NCBI GenBank assembly: GCA_963556495.2 | Contig: OY747717.1 | Location: 2,002,001-2,066,000 of the forward strand | Source: Valencia hispanica | Taxonomy: Eukaryota > Chordata > Actinopteri > Cyprinodontiformes > Valenciidae | DNA: 64,000 nt | Direction of reading: 5' to 3' | Part shown: one piece after another, positions 1-11,600 of the stretch | Position numbering within the stretch: position 1 is the stretch's first letter | Layout: every line of letters begins with the position of its first letter | Made by a program: the position numbers and the translations under genes | Notes under the pieces: model-generated | The model's database searches: none | What the model saw: only the letters and a program-made list of their open reading frames with translations | Told to the model about the DNA's origin: nothing

Positions 1-533
1 AAGGTCGTTAGGTGGAGTCAGAGGCTGTTTTCTTTTTTTTAGAGGCTGCTCTTTGTTATGTTTCTCAGACGCATGGTTCCTTCAGACCTTGGAGAATAAT
101 TGATTTGAGAGCAACTATTGTTCGCTGGCCTTGCAGAAAGTTTTGCAGGGTTGTTAACGGAGACTCTGAAACTTTGTGGCAGATATTCATGAGGAGGGTC
201 TGCTTCAGAACAACCTGCAGGTTTAAGATCTTCCCACACAGAAAAAAACCCGCTGGTTTCTTTTCCTCCTAACACAGATTCCAATCTATCCAGACGTTCC
301 AGATCCCGAAGATCCTGCTGATACTTTCCTCTCTGTCCTTCCTGTATGGGCTCAATATAAGGGCATAAAGTTTGCACACAGTTCAACTTCATAAATCAAG
401 TTTTGCAATCTCGTAGAAAATATCTGCCCAAAAATGTCAAGTTTGCAAATGTGCAGAAAGAGGTTCGCATGCTTGTAAATAAAGGTTTGCATTTAAAAGA
501 ATAATAGAAGTTGTTTTGCAAACATCCTGTTTT
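1..533. other. Unassigned sequence
   Basis: No gene or recognised repeat seen. Short open frames on both strands lack family motifs. The motif gtttgca recurs several times between 370 and 515, which may be an old repeat. Confidence 0.5.
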
Positions 534-769
534 GACTGTGGCTCAGCTGGTAGGAATTCGTCCCATAATCAGAGGGTTGCTGGTTCGAGTCCCCGCTCTG
601 TCCTTCTCGGTCGTTGTGTCCTTGGGCAAGACACTTAACCCTGTTGCCTGCTGCTGGTGGTCAGGCTACAAAGCTGGCCACCATCAGCGGGTGAATGACT
701 GACTGTAGTGTAAAGCGCTTTGTGGTCCTCTGACTGAAAAAGCGCTATACAAATGCAGGTCATTTACCA
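534..769 (+). mobile_element. tRNA-derived SINE
   Basis: The 5' part resembles a tRNA gene with both internal RNA polymerase III promoter boxes: an A-box-like tggctcagctgg (539-550) and a perfect B box ggttcgagtcc (582-592). The body after it contains the stretch ccttgggcaagacactta, and the 3' tail contains aagcgctttgtggtcc followed by aaaaagcgctatacaaatg, a tail I recognise from common fish SINEs. It is not a functional tRNA because no cloverleaf 3' half follows the B box. The exact family name is not assigned. Confidence 0.8.
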
Positions 770-1686
770 GTTTGAGATGCGCAGCATAAAACTGCGTGAG
801 AGACTCTGAAGTCTTTACACGCTTCTCTGAATGAACGGTGACAGATCACACTTTCCAAAACATAGTTTTCTATGTTCTGTATTTATAGAAGTATCTGAAA
901 TAGATGCAAAGTGATCTCCTGACATAAAGAGCTGAGAGCAGATGATAAAATGAGCAGGAACCCGACTCTTCATCTGAGCACTTCTGTAGGATGAATCATC
1001 CACCAGGAAGCAACCCTCTCTGAGCTAGAGTCCAAGTCTCTGAGCTAGAGTCCAAGTCTCTGAGCTAGAGTCCAAGTCTCTGAGCTAGAGTCCAAGTCTC
1101 AAGTCTCTGAGCTAGAGTCCAAGTCTCTGAGCTAGAGTCCAAGTCTCAAGTCTCTGAGCTAGAGTCCAAGTCTCTGAGCTAGAGTCCAAGTCTCAAGTCT
1201 CTGAGCTAGAGTCCAAGTCTCTGAGCTAGAGTCCAAGTCTCAAGTCTCTGAGCTAGAGTCCAAGTCTCAAGTCTCTGAGCTAGAGTCCAAGTCTCAAGTC
1301 TCTGAGCTAGAGTCCAAGTCTCTGAGCTAGAGTCCAAGTCTCTGAGCTAGAGTCCAAGTCTCTGAGCTAGAGTCCAAGTCTCAAGTCTCTGAGCTAGGGT
1401 CCAAGTCTCTGAGCTAGAGTCCAAGTCTCAAGTCTCTGAGCTAGAGTCCAAGTCTCTGAGTTAGAGTCCAAGTCTCAAGTCTCTGAGCTAGAGTCCAAGT
1501 CTCAAGTCTCTGAGCTAGAGTCCAAGTCTCAAGTCTCTGAGCTAGAGTCCAAGTCTCTGAGCTAGAGTCCAAGTCTCAAGTCTCTGAGCTAGAGTCCAAG
1601 TCTCTGAGCTAGAGTCCAAGTCTCAAGTCTCTGAGCTAGAGTCCAAGTCTCTGAGCTAGAGTCCAAGTCTCAAGTCTCTGAGCTAG

Positions 1687-2660
1687 AGTCCAAGTCTCAA
1701 GTCTCTGAGCTAGAGTCCAAGTCTCAAGTCTCTGAGCTAGAGTCCAAGTCTCAAGTCTCTGAGCTAGAGTCCAAGTCTCTGAGCTAGAGTCCAAGTCTCA
1801 AGTCTCTGAGCTAGAGTCCAAGTCTCTGAGCTAGAGTCCAAGTCTCAAGTCTCTGAGCTAGAGTCCAAGTCTCTGAGCTAAAGTCCAAGTCTCTGAGCTA
1901 GAGTCCAAGTCTCTGAGGTAGAGTCCAAGTCTCAAGTCTCAAGTCTTTGAGCTACAGTCCAAGTCAAGTCTCAAGTCTTTGAGCTACAGTCCAAGTCAAG
2001 TCTCAAGTCTCTGAGCTACAGTCCATGTTGAATCTCAAGTCTTTGAGCTAGACTCCAAGTCAAGTCTCAAGTCTTTGAGCCAGAGTCCAAGTCTCAAGTC
2101 TCTGAGCTAGAGTCCAAGTCAAGTCTCTGAGCTAGAGTCCAAGTCTCAAGTCTTTGAGCTACAGTCCATGTCGAGTCTCAAGTCTCTGAGCTACAGTCCA
2201 TGTCGAGTCTCAAGTCTTTGAGCTAGAGTCCAAGTCTCAAGTCTCTGAGCTAGAGTCCAAGTCTCAAGTCTTTGAGCTACAGTCCAAGTCAAGTCTCAAG
2301 TCTCTGAGCTACAGTCCATGTCGAGTCTCAAGTCTTTGAGCTAGAGTCCTAGTCAAGTCTCTGAGCTACAGTCCAAGTCAAGTCTTAATTCTTTGAGCTA
2401 CAGTCCAAGTCAAGTCTCAAGTCTTTGAGCTAGAGTCCAAGTCAAGTCTCAAGTCTCTGAGCTAGAGTCCAAGTCAAGTCTCAAGTCTTTGAGCTAGAGT
2501 CCAAGTCAAGTCTCAAGTCTTTGAGCTACAGTCCAAGTCAAGTCTCAAGTCTTTGAGCTAGAGTCCAAGTCAAGTCTCTGAGCTACAGTCCAAGTCAAGT
2601 CTCAAGTCTTTGAGCTACAGTCCAAGTCGAGTCTCAAGTCTTTGAGCTAGAGTCCAAGTC
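1687..2660. repeat. Duplicated block within the minisatellite, copy 1
   Basis: About 974 bp of this array recur at 2710-3683 with a constant offset of 1023 bp. Rare variants mark the match: ctaaagtcca at 1878 and 2901, gtccatgttgaatctc at 2021 and 3044, and ctagagtcctagtc at 2341 and 3364. By eye the copies are almost identical; one visible difference is cttaatt versus cttaagt. Confidence 0.85.
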
Positions 2661-2709
2661 TCAAGTCTCTGAGCTAGAGTCCAAGTCAAGTCTCAAGTCT
2701 TTGAGCTAC

Positions 2710-3683
2710 AGTCCAAGTCTCAAGTCTCTGAGCTAGAGTCCAAGTCTCAAGTCTCTGAGCTAGAGTCCAAGTCTCAAGTCTCTGAGCTAGAGTCCAAGTC
2801 TCTGAGCTAGAGTCCAAGTCTCAAGTCTCTGAGCTAGAGTCCAAGTCTCTGAGCTAGAGTCCAAGTCTCAAGTCTCTGAGCTAGAGTCCAAGTCTCTGAG
2901 CTAAAGTCCAAGTCTCTGAGCTAGAGTCCAAGTCTCTGAGGTAGAGTCCAAGTCTCAAGTCTCAAGTCTTTGAGCTACAGTCCAAGTCAAGTCTCAAGTC
3001 TTTGAGCTACAGTCCAAGTCAAGTCTCAAGTCTCTGAGCTACAGTCCATGTTGAATCTCAAGTCTTTGAGCTAGACTCCAAGTCAAGTCTCAAGTCTTTG
3101 AGCCAGAGTCCAAGTCTCAAGTCTCTGAGCTAGAGTCCAAGTCAAGTCTCTGAGCTAGAGTCCAAGTCTCAAGTCTTTGAGCTACAGTCCATGTCGAGTC
3201 TCAAGTCTCTGAGCTACAGTCCATGTCGAGTCTCAAGTCTTTGAGCTAGAGTCCAAGTCTCAAGTCTCTGAGCTAGAGTCCAAGTCTCAAGTCTTTGAGC
3301 TACAGTCCAAGTCAAGTCTCAAGTCTCTGAGCTACAGTCCATGTCGAGTCTCAAGTCTTTGAGCTAGAGTCCTAGTCAAGTCTCTGAGCTACAGTCCAAG
3401 TCAAGTCTTAAGTCTTTGAGCTACAGTCCAAGTCAAGTCTCAAGTCTTTGAGCTAGAGTCCAAGTCAAGTCTCAAGTCTCTGAGCTAGAGTCCAAGTCAA
3501 GTCTCAAGTCTTTGAGCTAGAGTCCAAGTCAAGTCTCAAGTCTTTGAGCTACAGTCCAAGTCAAGTCTCAAGTCTTTGAGCTAGAGTCCAAGTCAAGTCT
3601 CTGAGCTACAGTCCAAGTCAAGTCTCAAGTCTTTGAGCTACAGTCCAAGTCGAGTCTCAAGTCTTTGAGCTAGAGTCCAAGTC
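2710..3683. repeat. Duplicated block within the minisatellite, copy 2
   Basis: Second copy of the ~974-bp block starting at 1687, offset 1023 bp. The copies lose alignment just after 2660/3683, where the unit order changes. This indicates one recent large tandem duplication rather than independent unit turnover. Confidence 0.85.
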
Positions 3684-4033
3684 AAGTCTCTGAGCTACAG
3701 TCCAAGTCAAGTCTCAAGTCTTTGAGCTACAGTCCAAGTCTCAAGTCTCTGAGCTAGAGTCCAAGTCAAGTCTCAAGTCTTTGAGCTAGAGTCCAAGTCT
3801 CAAGTCTCTGAGCTAGAGTCCAAGTCAAGTCTCAAGTCTTTGAGCTAGAGTCTAAGTCAAGTCTCAAGTCTTTGAGCTACAGTCCAAGTCAAGTCTCAAG
3901 TCTTTGAGCTACAGTCCAAGTCAAGTCTCAAGTCTTTGAGCTAGAGTCCAAGTCAAGTCTCAAGTCTTTGAGCTACAGTCCAAGTCAAGTCTCAAGTCTT
4001 TGAGCTACAGTCCAAGTCAAGTCTCAAGTCTCT

Positions 4034-4589
4034 TTATTATTTTAAGTCTCCGGTTATAAGTGTTGCATCATCACCTACAGTGACCCATCCAACACTGCAT
4101 AGCTAATTTATATATAAGGAATTCAAAGCATGTAATATGTTATTATGACTCCTTTATCTATTAGCATACAGTATCAGCTTTGATTTTAATATATAATTAG
4201 TTTTGCAACATGACCAAAACACCAAGAATGCTTTACTCTTAAGTTTAATATCTGTAATTTGCGTTGTAGCATGAACACACAGTACAGTACAGACCAAGGA
4301 TTCCTAAAGGGATATCCTAATTCCTGAAGGTTAATAAATCAAAAAAAGTTAATTATTGGTTACACATACTGAATTACATTAATTTTAACGCCCTATATTT
4401 TACCGCAAACCTGTGACTATAGTTAACTTTCTAAAGAAGGCGCAATCGCTTGTTTGCTAAGCGTCGGGACCTACAGTAACATCAACACACTGAAACTATT
4501 GTATTCAGAATATAACATGTTTTATAGCACTTTTTAATCTGTGATTGTGTGTTAAAAGTGTTCACGAGATACCAACCTTTGACAGCCCA
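4034..4589. other. Unassigned AT-rich sequence
   Basis: AT-rich sequence between the minisatellite and the next dispersed repeat. No gene or recognisable element seen. It may be the interior of the element from which the minisatellite grew. Confidence 0.4.
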
Positions 4590-4760
4590 CCACCCTTGTG
4601 TGGACATTTGTAGTTGTGAGGACATTTTGCCTGGTCCCCACAATGTTTAACTAGCTATTAAACTCTACTAGTTAGGTTTAGAGGTATGGTGTGAATTAGG
4701 TTTAGGTTAAGGTTAAGGTTAGGGTCACAGATTCGTCTATGTGTGGGAAACACTGACGTG
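4590..4760. repeat. Dispersed repeat with ggttaaggttaggg motif
   Basis: Contains tgtggacatttgtagttgtgagg, interrupted copies of ggtccccacaatg, and a run of ggttaaggttaagg. This combination resembles a repeat I know from many fish genomes. The G/T-rich run is not the telomere hexamer in register. Confidence 0.5.
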
Positions 4761-4837
4761 GGCAGGTTATAGGTAACGGAGGGAGGGGAATAACAGCGAG
4801 TTCATCCGTTGTTTCCTAAAAATAAACATTGTTACAA

Positions 4838-4932
4838 GTCCCGCAGCTCGAGTCCGAGTCGAGTCTGAAGTCTTTCAAGGACGAGTGTCAAGTCGAGTCG
4901 GAGTCTCAAACTCGAGTCCCCATCTCTGGGGA
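4838..4932 (-). mobile_element. Possible DNA-transposon end related to the minisatellite
   Basis: Read on the minus strand it begins cagagatggggactcgag and continues with alternating gactcg and gacttg motifs. This resembles the terminus of a common fish DNA element rich in gagtc/aagtc motifs. Its similarity to the minisatellite units suggests both belong to one element spanning roughly 1-4.9 kb. No target-site duplication was identified, so the extent is inferred. Confidence 0.4.
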
Positions 4933-5934
4933 TGAGTGGCAGAGGTCTAAACTCTCTGAGTGCTTTTCTAGTTTTCATTTAAGACGTGCTTTTTTTGTGT
5001 CAAACTCTGCCTGAAAATCGGCATTACGGCACCAACACGACACGACAGCAACATGTCTGGTTAGAGAATAAATTGTACTTTAGCCCACCAAAAAAATGCG
5101 CTTCCCGCTATAGCGCCCCCCGGAGGCCGTTAGCCAGTAAAAAAGAAAATTGCATTGTTGTTTAGGACGCAGGGTCCAAAGGGTGTGAAAAAAGTAGCGG
5201 CTTATAGTCTGAAAATTACGCTAGTGCTTGTTATTTATGAAGTCGTTCAGTTTCCCCTCAGAAGGTAAAACCCGGAGCGGACCGGCTGGAAAATCATCCG
5301 CCTCTGGCTTGTAGAAAGCCTCCTGGTCCTCCCAACGCTGCTGCTGTGGATGATTAACAGTTTATTGTGGGGGGGGGGAATTATACGCTACTGCACCCGT
5401 GTGTATGTTATAACAATAGGGGCGGGGTGACGGTTCTCTAAAATGTCCTTAAACCATTTTGAACCGCTGTAAGACTTTAATCTCCTACTAATTATAATTT
5501 AATTAGTCGGCCTGAATAAGAAAGTACTGTGTGTGTGTGTGTGCTCGTTTATGCTACAGATCGAGGACCTTTCTGGTATATTTGTTAACCTTGTGAGGAC
5601 CGATGGACATCATGGAGACCAAAGCCTGGTCCTGATGTGGCACAGGCCTGAAACACTTTTAGACTTTTGATTGTATGATATTTAAAGCGTGCATTCTCCA
5701 TGTGGTTCAAATGATCAGTTAAATAACAAACTTCAGATTGGCTTTCACAAGTACAAAAAAGACTTTATAATCTGTGAAAATTAATTATTGGAAATAATTA
5801 CTCTTCTGGATTACAAAATTTACCAGTAACATTGGTAGTTCACTTTTTTAGCCATACTGGACAAAAAGTCTGAAAAAATATTCTGAGAAAACAAGTACTT
5901 TCTTTTCATATAACAATAAATTGATTCCGGAATT
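4933..5934. other. Unassigned sequence
   Basis: No gene recognised. Contains a G run near 5370, a short GT tract near 5530 and otherwise AT-rich sequence. Confidence 0.4.
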
Positions 5935-6455
5935 GCGCCGCTCAAGGTGGCAGCATGTTGGAGTCGCTCTGTTACTTTGGTTCATATTTTTTTCTTTTTT
6001 AAAACTTTAATTCTTCCATTTCTGGTGGAAACATTGTTTTTGTGGACAACTGTTCTCTCTGGTTTTGAATGCTGTGCAGCTGGAAGGATTTTTGCTGATA
6101 CTTTTTATTTTTGGACATTTGTTATGATGCATAACCATGGCAACAAGGTGGTTTACAACTGGCAGCAGCTGATTAACATCACAAAAGCTCAAATAATACC
6201 TCAACTACAGCCACAAAACCCTGATGAGTTGAAAAGAAGACGCCATAGATCCAGAGCATCCTCTACATCAGACTGTCATACAACTACAGAGCGTCTTCAG
6301 TCAGAGGCTTCTTCAGATCTGCAGACTGCTACAGGAGATCATCCCTACCCACAGCCATCAGCACCTACAACAAATCTTTGAAGGAACTTGCAAAATGAGT
6401 TACAACAACATTTAATTTCCATTTAGGATTAATAAAGTAATTTTGAATTTGAATT
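5935..6455 (+). mobile_element. Internally deleted non-LTR retrotransposon (LINE)
   Basis: The element carries a 5' region, the start of a LINE-type protein and the 3' end of the same kind of element, with the middle missing. The open frame at 5947-6381 (144 codons) includes VVYNWQQLINITKAQ followed by DELKRRRHRSRA, which resembles the N-terminus of fish LINE ORF2 proteins. The 3' part (about 6275-6455) matches the LINE tails at 16218-16388 and, reversed, at 25330-25590: tcagtcagaggcttcttcag, then gctacagga, ending in aataaagtaattttgaa. The 3' part is read in a different frame from the ancestral one, so the 144-residue frame is a by-product of the deletion. The clade is not assigned. Confidence 0.65.
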
Positions 6456-7636
6456 TGAAAAGTAAAAAGCAGCAGTCTCAAAAAGACAATAAAAAGTCTA
6501 TACTCCAGTCTTTAGTGTTCATCTTCATCCTCCTTTCACTTGACAATATTATAGATTTCGTTTCCATGTGGACCTACTGGATCTTTGCCACTTTTGTCAC
6601 ACACAGAAACACACATATGCCAGCTCTGTTTGTCTCTAAAGCTACTAATGTGCTTTGATATTTTGTGAACAGTCAGAACACAGCAGCCCGCTGTGTGTTT
6701 CGTCTGTCAACGGATCAGAACCGGCCACTAGGCAGCAGCTTGGGGAGGACGTCATATCAGAGAAAGGGTTTGGTACAGCATACATCACACCATGCATGCT
6801 GTACCACTTTTTATTTTTGTTTATTTATGTGACCTGTCTGGCAGAGTGGTGGAGCACCAAGTAGAAGCCCGACAGATTTACTATCACAAGTGAAGCCCTA
6901 CGGCTTTTCCTAAAGTACTCCGCTTGATATATATGTGTAAGAAATCTTTATTGGAAATTGCTGTGGGTTTTATTTCAGATATTATCGACACGGAGACAGA
7001 AAATAAAGGGGGAAGAAAGAAAGAAGATGAAGAGAGGTAGGAAAAAAAGTTAAAGAGGGAGAGGGTGAGTTAAAGATAGAAGAGATGAAGGGGAACAAAG
7101 AAAATGCAAGAAAACACTCCAGTCCGTTTCTACACCTGCAGGACGGCAGAGAGAGGGAAAAAAACAACGATAAAACAAACCAAACAATGCAAACTGAGAA
7201 CTACACAACCCACAAATAGATATATGAATACAACAACAGTGTCACTGAAAAGCTCATGGTACCGATTTGTACAAGATGTATTTGTGGTAACCTCAGCCCA
7301 AGTTAATTTAATTATTCTTATTGGTCCCCTGAAAACGATGAAAACCCGGACATTTTCATCGGTCTATGAAGACATGTCCGGGGAAAAGAGGACGGTTGGT
7401 CCTCCTAGTTTAGTGTGGATTAGTGTGTGTTAATGACTTCACTGTGTGTGCATAAGATGAGATGAATCCTCTGGGGACGTTAGAGGGGTTCAGGTGGGAT
7501 TCTGGATCTGTGCAGCCCAGCATGGCAGCAGGACTCTGGACCCGCCTGGAGCTTTTCTCACCTGAAGTCTCTCTGAGCTCCATGACAGGGATGAAACGGG
7601 AATCCTAACATCCTGTTCTTAACTTCTGACTAGTGC
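6456..7636. other. Unassigned sequence
   Basis: No gene or recognised element. Purine-rich from 6990 to 7110. Short open frames show no motifs. Confidence 0.4.
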
Positions 7637-8013
7637 TGTGGATGTGCATTGGCAAAAATCTGGCGATACGATATGTGTCGCGATACTATGAGTAAGACGA
7701 TATATTGTGATTTTTAAAACACAATTTAACAGTAAGAAAACTGTCCCATCATTCTAAACACTCCAACCTGTTTCATACTTTAACACATCCAGTTTTATCA
7801 CTACATCTAGTTGATCCACTGGAACCAAGGAGGTGAAAACAGCCACAAACTACCAGTTATACTTTTAATTTTACTAGAAAAATTACTGGCATCATTAATG
7901 GTTAAAAAAAACACACACAAAAACCCCCAATATTTTTGCTTTGAATATCGATACAATATCAGGAAATAAAATATCGCGATATATCGGTGTATCAATATTT
8001 TCTTACATCCCTA
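7637..8013. mobile_element. hAT-like miniature element, copy 1
   Basis: Closely similar to 31042-31451. Both carry cgatacgatatgt-like starts, tcgcgatactatgagtaaga, a shared stretch reading ccacaaactaccagttatac, and an end reading ttcttacatcccta. The left end here is degenerate (tgtggatgtg against tagggatgtg in copy 2). Relative to copy 2 it lacks about 40 bp between two copies of tcgcgatac, which looks like a deletion between direct repeats. No clean target-site duplication is visible. Confidence 0.7.
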
Positions 8014-8487
8014 GTAGAAATGATATTGATTCTGACTACACCAGCCTACCGCGATTGCTCATTTTAATGATGTCATCAAGGAGGATAAATACTGATGTTC
8101 ATCTTTTACGCTACATAAAGCCAGTTTAAAATGTTTTGTTTTCCATTTAATGGGGGGGGGGGGACCCCGTTCAACCTGAAGCATTTTTTATTCAAATATG
8201 TGCAGCTTTATTTTTGTACGATATTAAATTAATAGATAAGTAATAAGGAAAGAAAACAATTTAGAACTTTGTGTTGCATTTTTTGGGAAAAAAAGATTTG
8301 ATTAGTTTTTATATGCATTTTGCACAATAAATGTTCTTTAAATGGCATTCTAAACTTCTTTTTTTTATAGTTCTGCTGCAATGCATCTGGGAAGTGAGAA
8401 TGTATAAAAACTGTCATTTTGACATATATATAAAGAAAAGAAAATAATGTATTGCAATAGATATCGTTACTGCACATGCTTTAGATC
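8014..8487. other. Unassigned AT-rich sequence with G run
   Basis: AT-rich; a run of about 12 G lies at 8152-8163. No gene seen. Confidence 0.4.
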
Positions 8488-8560
8488 ACATGTGTCAAAG
8501 TCAAGGCCCGGGGGCCAAATTCGGGCCGCCATAGCCATTTATGTGGCCCTCTAAACCCTA
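8488..8560 (+). mobile_element. Fragment of a dispersed element (ggcccgggggcc)
   Basis: Contains catgtgtcaaagtcaagg followed by cccgggggccaaattcggg and atttatgtggccct, resembling the start of a widespread non-autonomous vertebrate DNA repeat. The other end was not found. Confidence 0.45.
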
Positions 8561-8561
8561 G

Positions 8562-8605
8562 AGGAGCACATAAATAGAACATTTCAGTTCTGTTTATGTG
8601 CTCCT
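8562..8605. repeat. Inverted repeat, 19-bp arms
   Basis: The arm aggagcacataaatagaac (8562-8580) and the arm gttctgtttatgtgctcct (8587-8605) are complementary except for one position, with a 6-nt loop. It lies directly downstream of the ggcccgggggcc repeat fragment. Confidence 0.8.
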
Positions 8606-11600
8606 AAATACTACAAAGTATGGATGCTGCAGTTTCCTAAAAAAGAAAAATATTGAAACTGTTGTATGTTATTTATTTATTTTAGATTTTAATATATACA
8701 TTTTTATGCTATTTCAGAACATTTTGTTGGAAAATGTATTGCAAGTACAGTTTGATTTTAAATGTCATTATGTAAAAATGTATTATTTTCCCCACTTTAT
8801 TCTCTGACTGTACTGGAAATGAACCAAACCGGGATTTTTTGGCGTACTGCTCCACCTCTAATGGAGGTTATGGTCATGGAGAGGAACGGTTCTGGTCTGG
8901 GAACCTCAGAGGATCATTTGGGCTTTTAGCAGTTGGTAGAGTAGTTCCTTTGGGTCGGGGAGGAGGTCCAGTGTCCTGGTGGATCAGAGGTTCTGGTTTT
9001 ACTCCCACCTGTGATTATACGACTGAACATAGTCAGACGCCGTGTTGGAGATACGTTCTTGAGCGAGAAACCCGATCCAGGTCAACTTTCCATGAGATCC
9101 TTGAAGCTTCCAGCTGCTGTAAAAAAAAAAACAACCCAACTTTCTAGAGTTAAATCAGCATCAGATCCGCTGAAGCTTCGACCAAATCCGGCAACACATA
9201 AACGTGACGTTCTCAAGATAGTTTGAAGTGTTTTGCTGCTGAATAGCTGGCTGCACGTTCCTAAACTGTAAACTGAAAAAGAAAGGAGGAAATCTCTGGA
9301 GCCTGGGAGGCCCTGATGATGGCAGTCAGAAGAAAGGCTTTTCATGCCGCGTGTTTCTGGCCAGTCTGGGTTTGTTTTGGGGGGCTTCCAGGGACAACGG
9401 GGGGCCCTCTGCACTCACAAAGACCCAGCAGGGCAGCAGATTTGTGGCCAAGCTGAGCGTGCCAAGCCCAGTGAATCCTCTGGAGGTTCAGAACCACCAT
9501 CTGGACCCGCAGCACAGACAGACAATACCTATTGTTTCATCCTGGTTGGTACCTAAACTCTGCTCTGCTCAGCTCATTATGTAATATTAACTTTTTAACA
9601 GCAGTTGGTTGTTTTTATTAAGTTTTAGGGAATAATGTGGAGAAAACTTTCACAGAAAACTCTTAATTTCTTGATTACTTTCACATATTTACAAGAAATA
9701 AGCTTGAAAAGATGTAAAACTGCTAAACAAAAAGGATAATTTTCCACAATTAAAGGCATAAATTTATGATATTGAAACTTAAGATATTGTGATATTATAA
9801 AATCAGAAAAACGTTTACAGAGTTGATAAAGTCAGTCCTTTAAAGTCTTTGTGGGGAATTTCAATCTTGGTATGTTGTCTTGGTAAGTGTTAAGCTGTAG
9901 AACCGGGTTCCTCAGTTCCTGGATCAGAACATCTTTGGAAAATTTCCAGATGTATATCTCATAAATGTATCACCTGAGACCTGGGAGGACTTCCGGGATT
10001 TTTTTCCACCATTGTCTGACTTTATAAAGTAAGTAAAGTAAATGTTTTATACTAAAAATATCCCAGTTTTAGGATTAATTTATGCTTTTAATCATGAAAA
10101 ATTATCTTTTTTGGGGGGACATCAGAGAAAATCCATATTTTCTTCTAATATCTGAGTTTCCTCCCCCGTATTTTTTCCTATTTTCCTTTTCATCGTAGGT
10201 TTCTGTGTTCGAATCTGACCTTTCTGGGACCCGTTTGCTTGTTTCTGTTCTTCCTCTGAATCATTTGTGACGGCAGCATCTTTTCTTGGCTTGTTGTCAT
10301 GAAAACCTTCAGTTTCATCGTTTTTAAAGCAGAACGATGAGGATGTCTTTCATAAACTAAATGCATCTGTTAAAAAGGAAAACTACAGTTTCTGTTATTA
10401 ACCGTGTTTTAATGATGATTATTGGTAAGGTTGATTTAGTTTTTAGGCGACAGCCGGGGTCAAAGTTCAACTTAACAAGTTTTTCAACTTAAAGGTTGAA
10501 ATCATATTTTTCAAAACGACCCAACAACCTGGAGTAAAAAAATACCACTTCAGTTTCGTTTAACAGGTTAGTGCACAGCAACAGGTGGGGGAGGGGAAGC
10601 ACTGCGTTGCTGTATGCTGCAGAATTATTAGTGACAAATTAAAATCTCCTTACAAACCTTAGCAACACAACAAAATATTTGTCTGTGTTAATCAGGCTTT
10701 TTGGATTTTCTCTAATTGTCTAGTAACCATGGCGTCATTTATCCGGCAGCCTTTAGGGCACCCAGATCTGCATTAATGAATTAATTAAACTTAGTTAAAC
10801 TCGGGACAAGCTTTTAAAGACACAGCGACCCAAATCCTGTCCTTGTTGTTTCAATCAGGCCCAAAATAATTTAAAACTGGTCGCCTTTCTTCTAATAAAA
10901 CTGGTTACGTTTTCGATCTACAATGATTTACACATCTCTTTAATAAATGTAATTAAAATATTGGAGCTCAGCCTATTGTTGAGTCAGTAAAAAAGTTCTC
11001 AATATAGTTTTTTTGTGACATTAGTTACAAATAAATCAAATTGCTTTGGTCCAGGAGGAGCTTTAACTTGATGATTTTTTGAGCACCTTTTTTGAGACTC
11101 CATGAGTTCAGATGAAATGACTCTGAGGGATAATTAGTCCTATCTTCCTCTGGTTGCATCATCCCAGAGAGCTTATGGAGGGACCGCCGGTCGGAGTTAT
11201 ACGGCTCTGCTGTTCAGGAGGAAAGCCTCTGGCTCCTTTTCTGTTGGTTTTGTTCTCTGGTTCTGGAGCGAGACGACAGAAAACAATATTAAAGAAAAAC
11301 AAAGCTTTACGTTCACTTTATCAGCCTCCTTTAGTTGTTGTTCCCTCCTCTGATCCTGTCTCTGCAGAGTTAAAGTTAAACAGCGGTAAAAATCTGAGAC
11401 AATAACTAATTCAGGCCTTTCTATGGACTTTAATTAAGATGCACACACCCACACAAGCTGTGGCTAATCCATATGGAGGCTTTCTGATTGAGTGCTGTGT
11501 GGGTATCAGGTGTTCTGCTTCTCCTTTGTTCTCTTCATCTTTTCACTTTCTTCCCAACAAAAGGCGTTTAATGAGCCGTGGTGCAGGATGGGGGGCCATC

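Larger units (their letters stand above)
1014..4033. repeat. 3-kb minisatellite (ctgagctagagtccaagt family)
   Basis: About 3 kb of tandem repeat. The basic unit is a 20-mer, tctgagctagagtccaagtc. It often alternates with a 27-bp version carrying an extra caagtct, and with divergent units reading tttgagctacagtccaagtcaag. The first ~900 bp are homogeneous; the later part is a mosaic of variants. The array stops abruptly at about 4033. A diverged stretch of the same style (cgagtc, aagtc, gagtctcaa) recurs at 4838-4932, so the array probably expanded inside an older repeated element. Confidence 0.95.

Noticed and set aside
534..610. Functional tRNA gene
   Set aside because: A and B boxes are present, but no acceptor stem or T-arm completion follows, and the SINE body continues directly.
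1014..4033. CRISPR-like array
   Set aside because: Units are contiguous without unique spacers, and the setting is clearly eukaryotic.
4700..4735. Interstitial telomere repeat
   Set aside because: The run is ggttaagg/ggttaggg mixed, not a register of the vertebrate ttaggg hexamer, and belongs to a dispersed repeat.
5947..6381. 144-codon frame as a host gene
   Set aside because: It joins a LINE 5' start to a LINE 3' end in a shifted frame.
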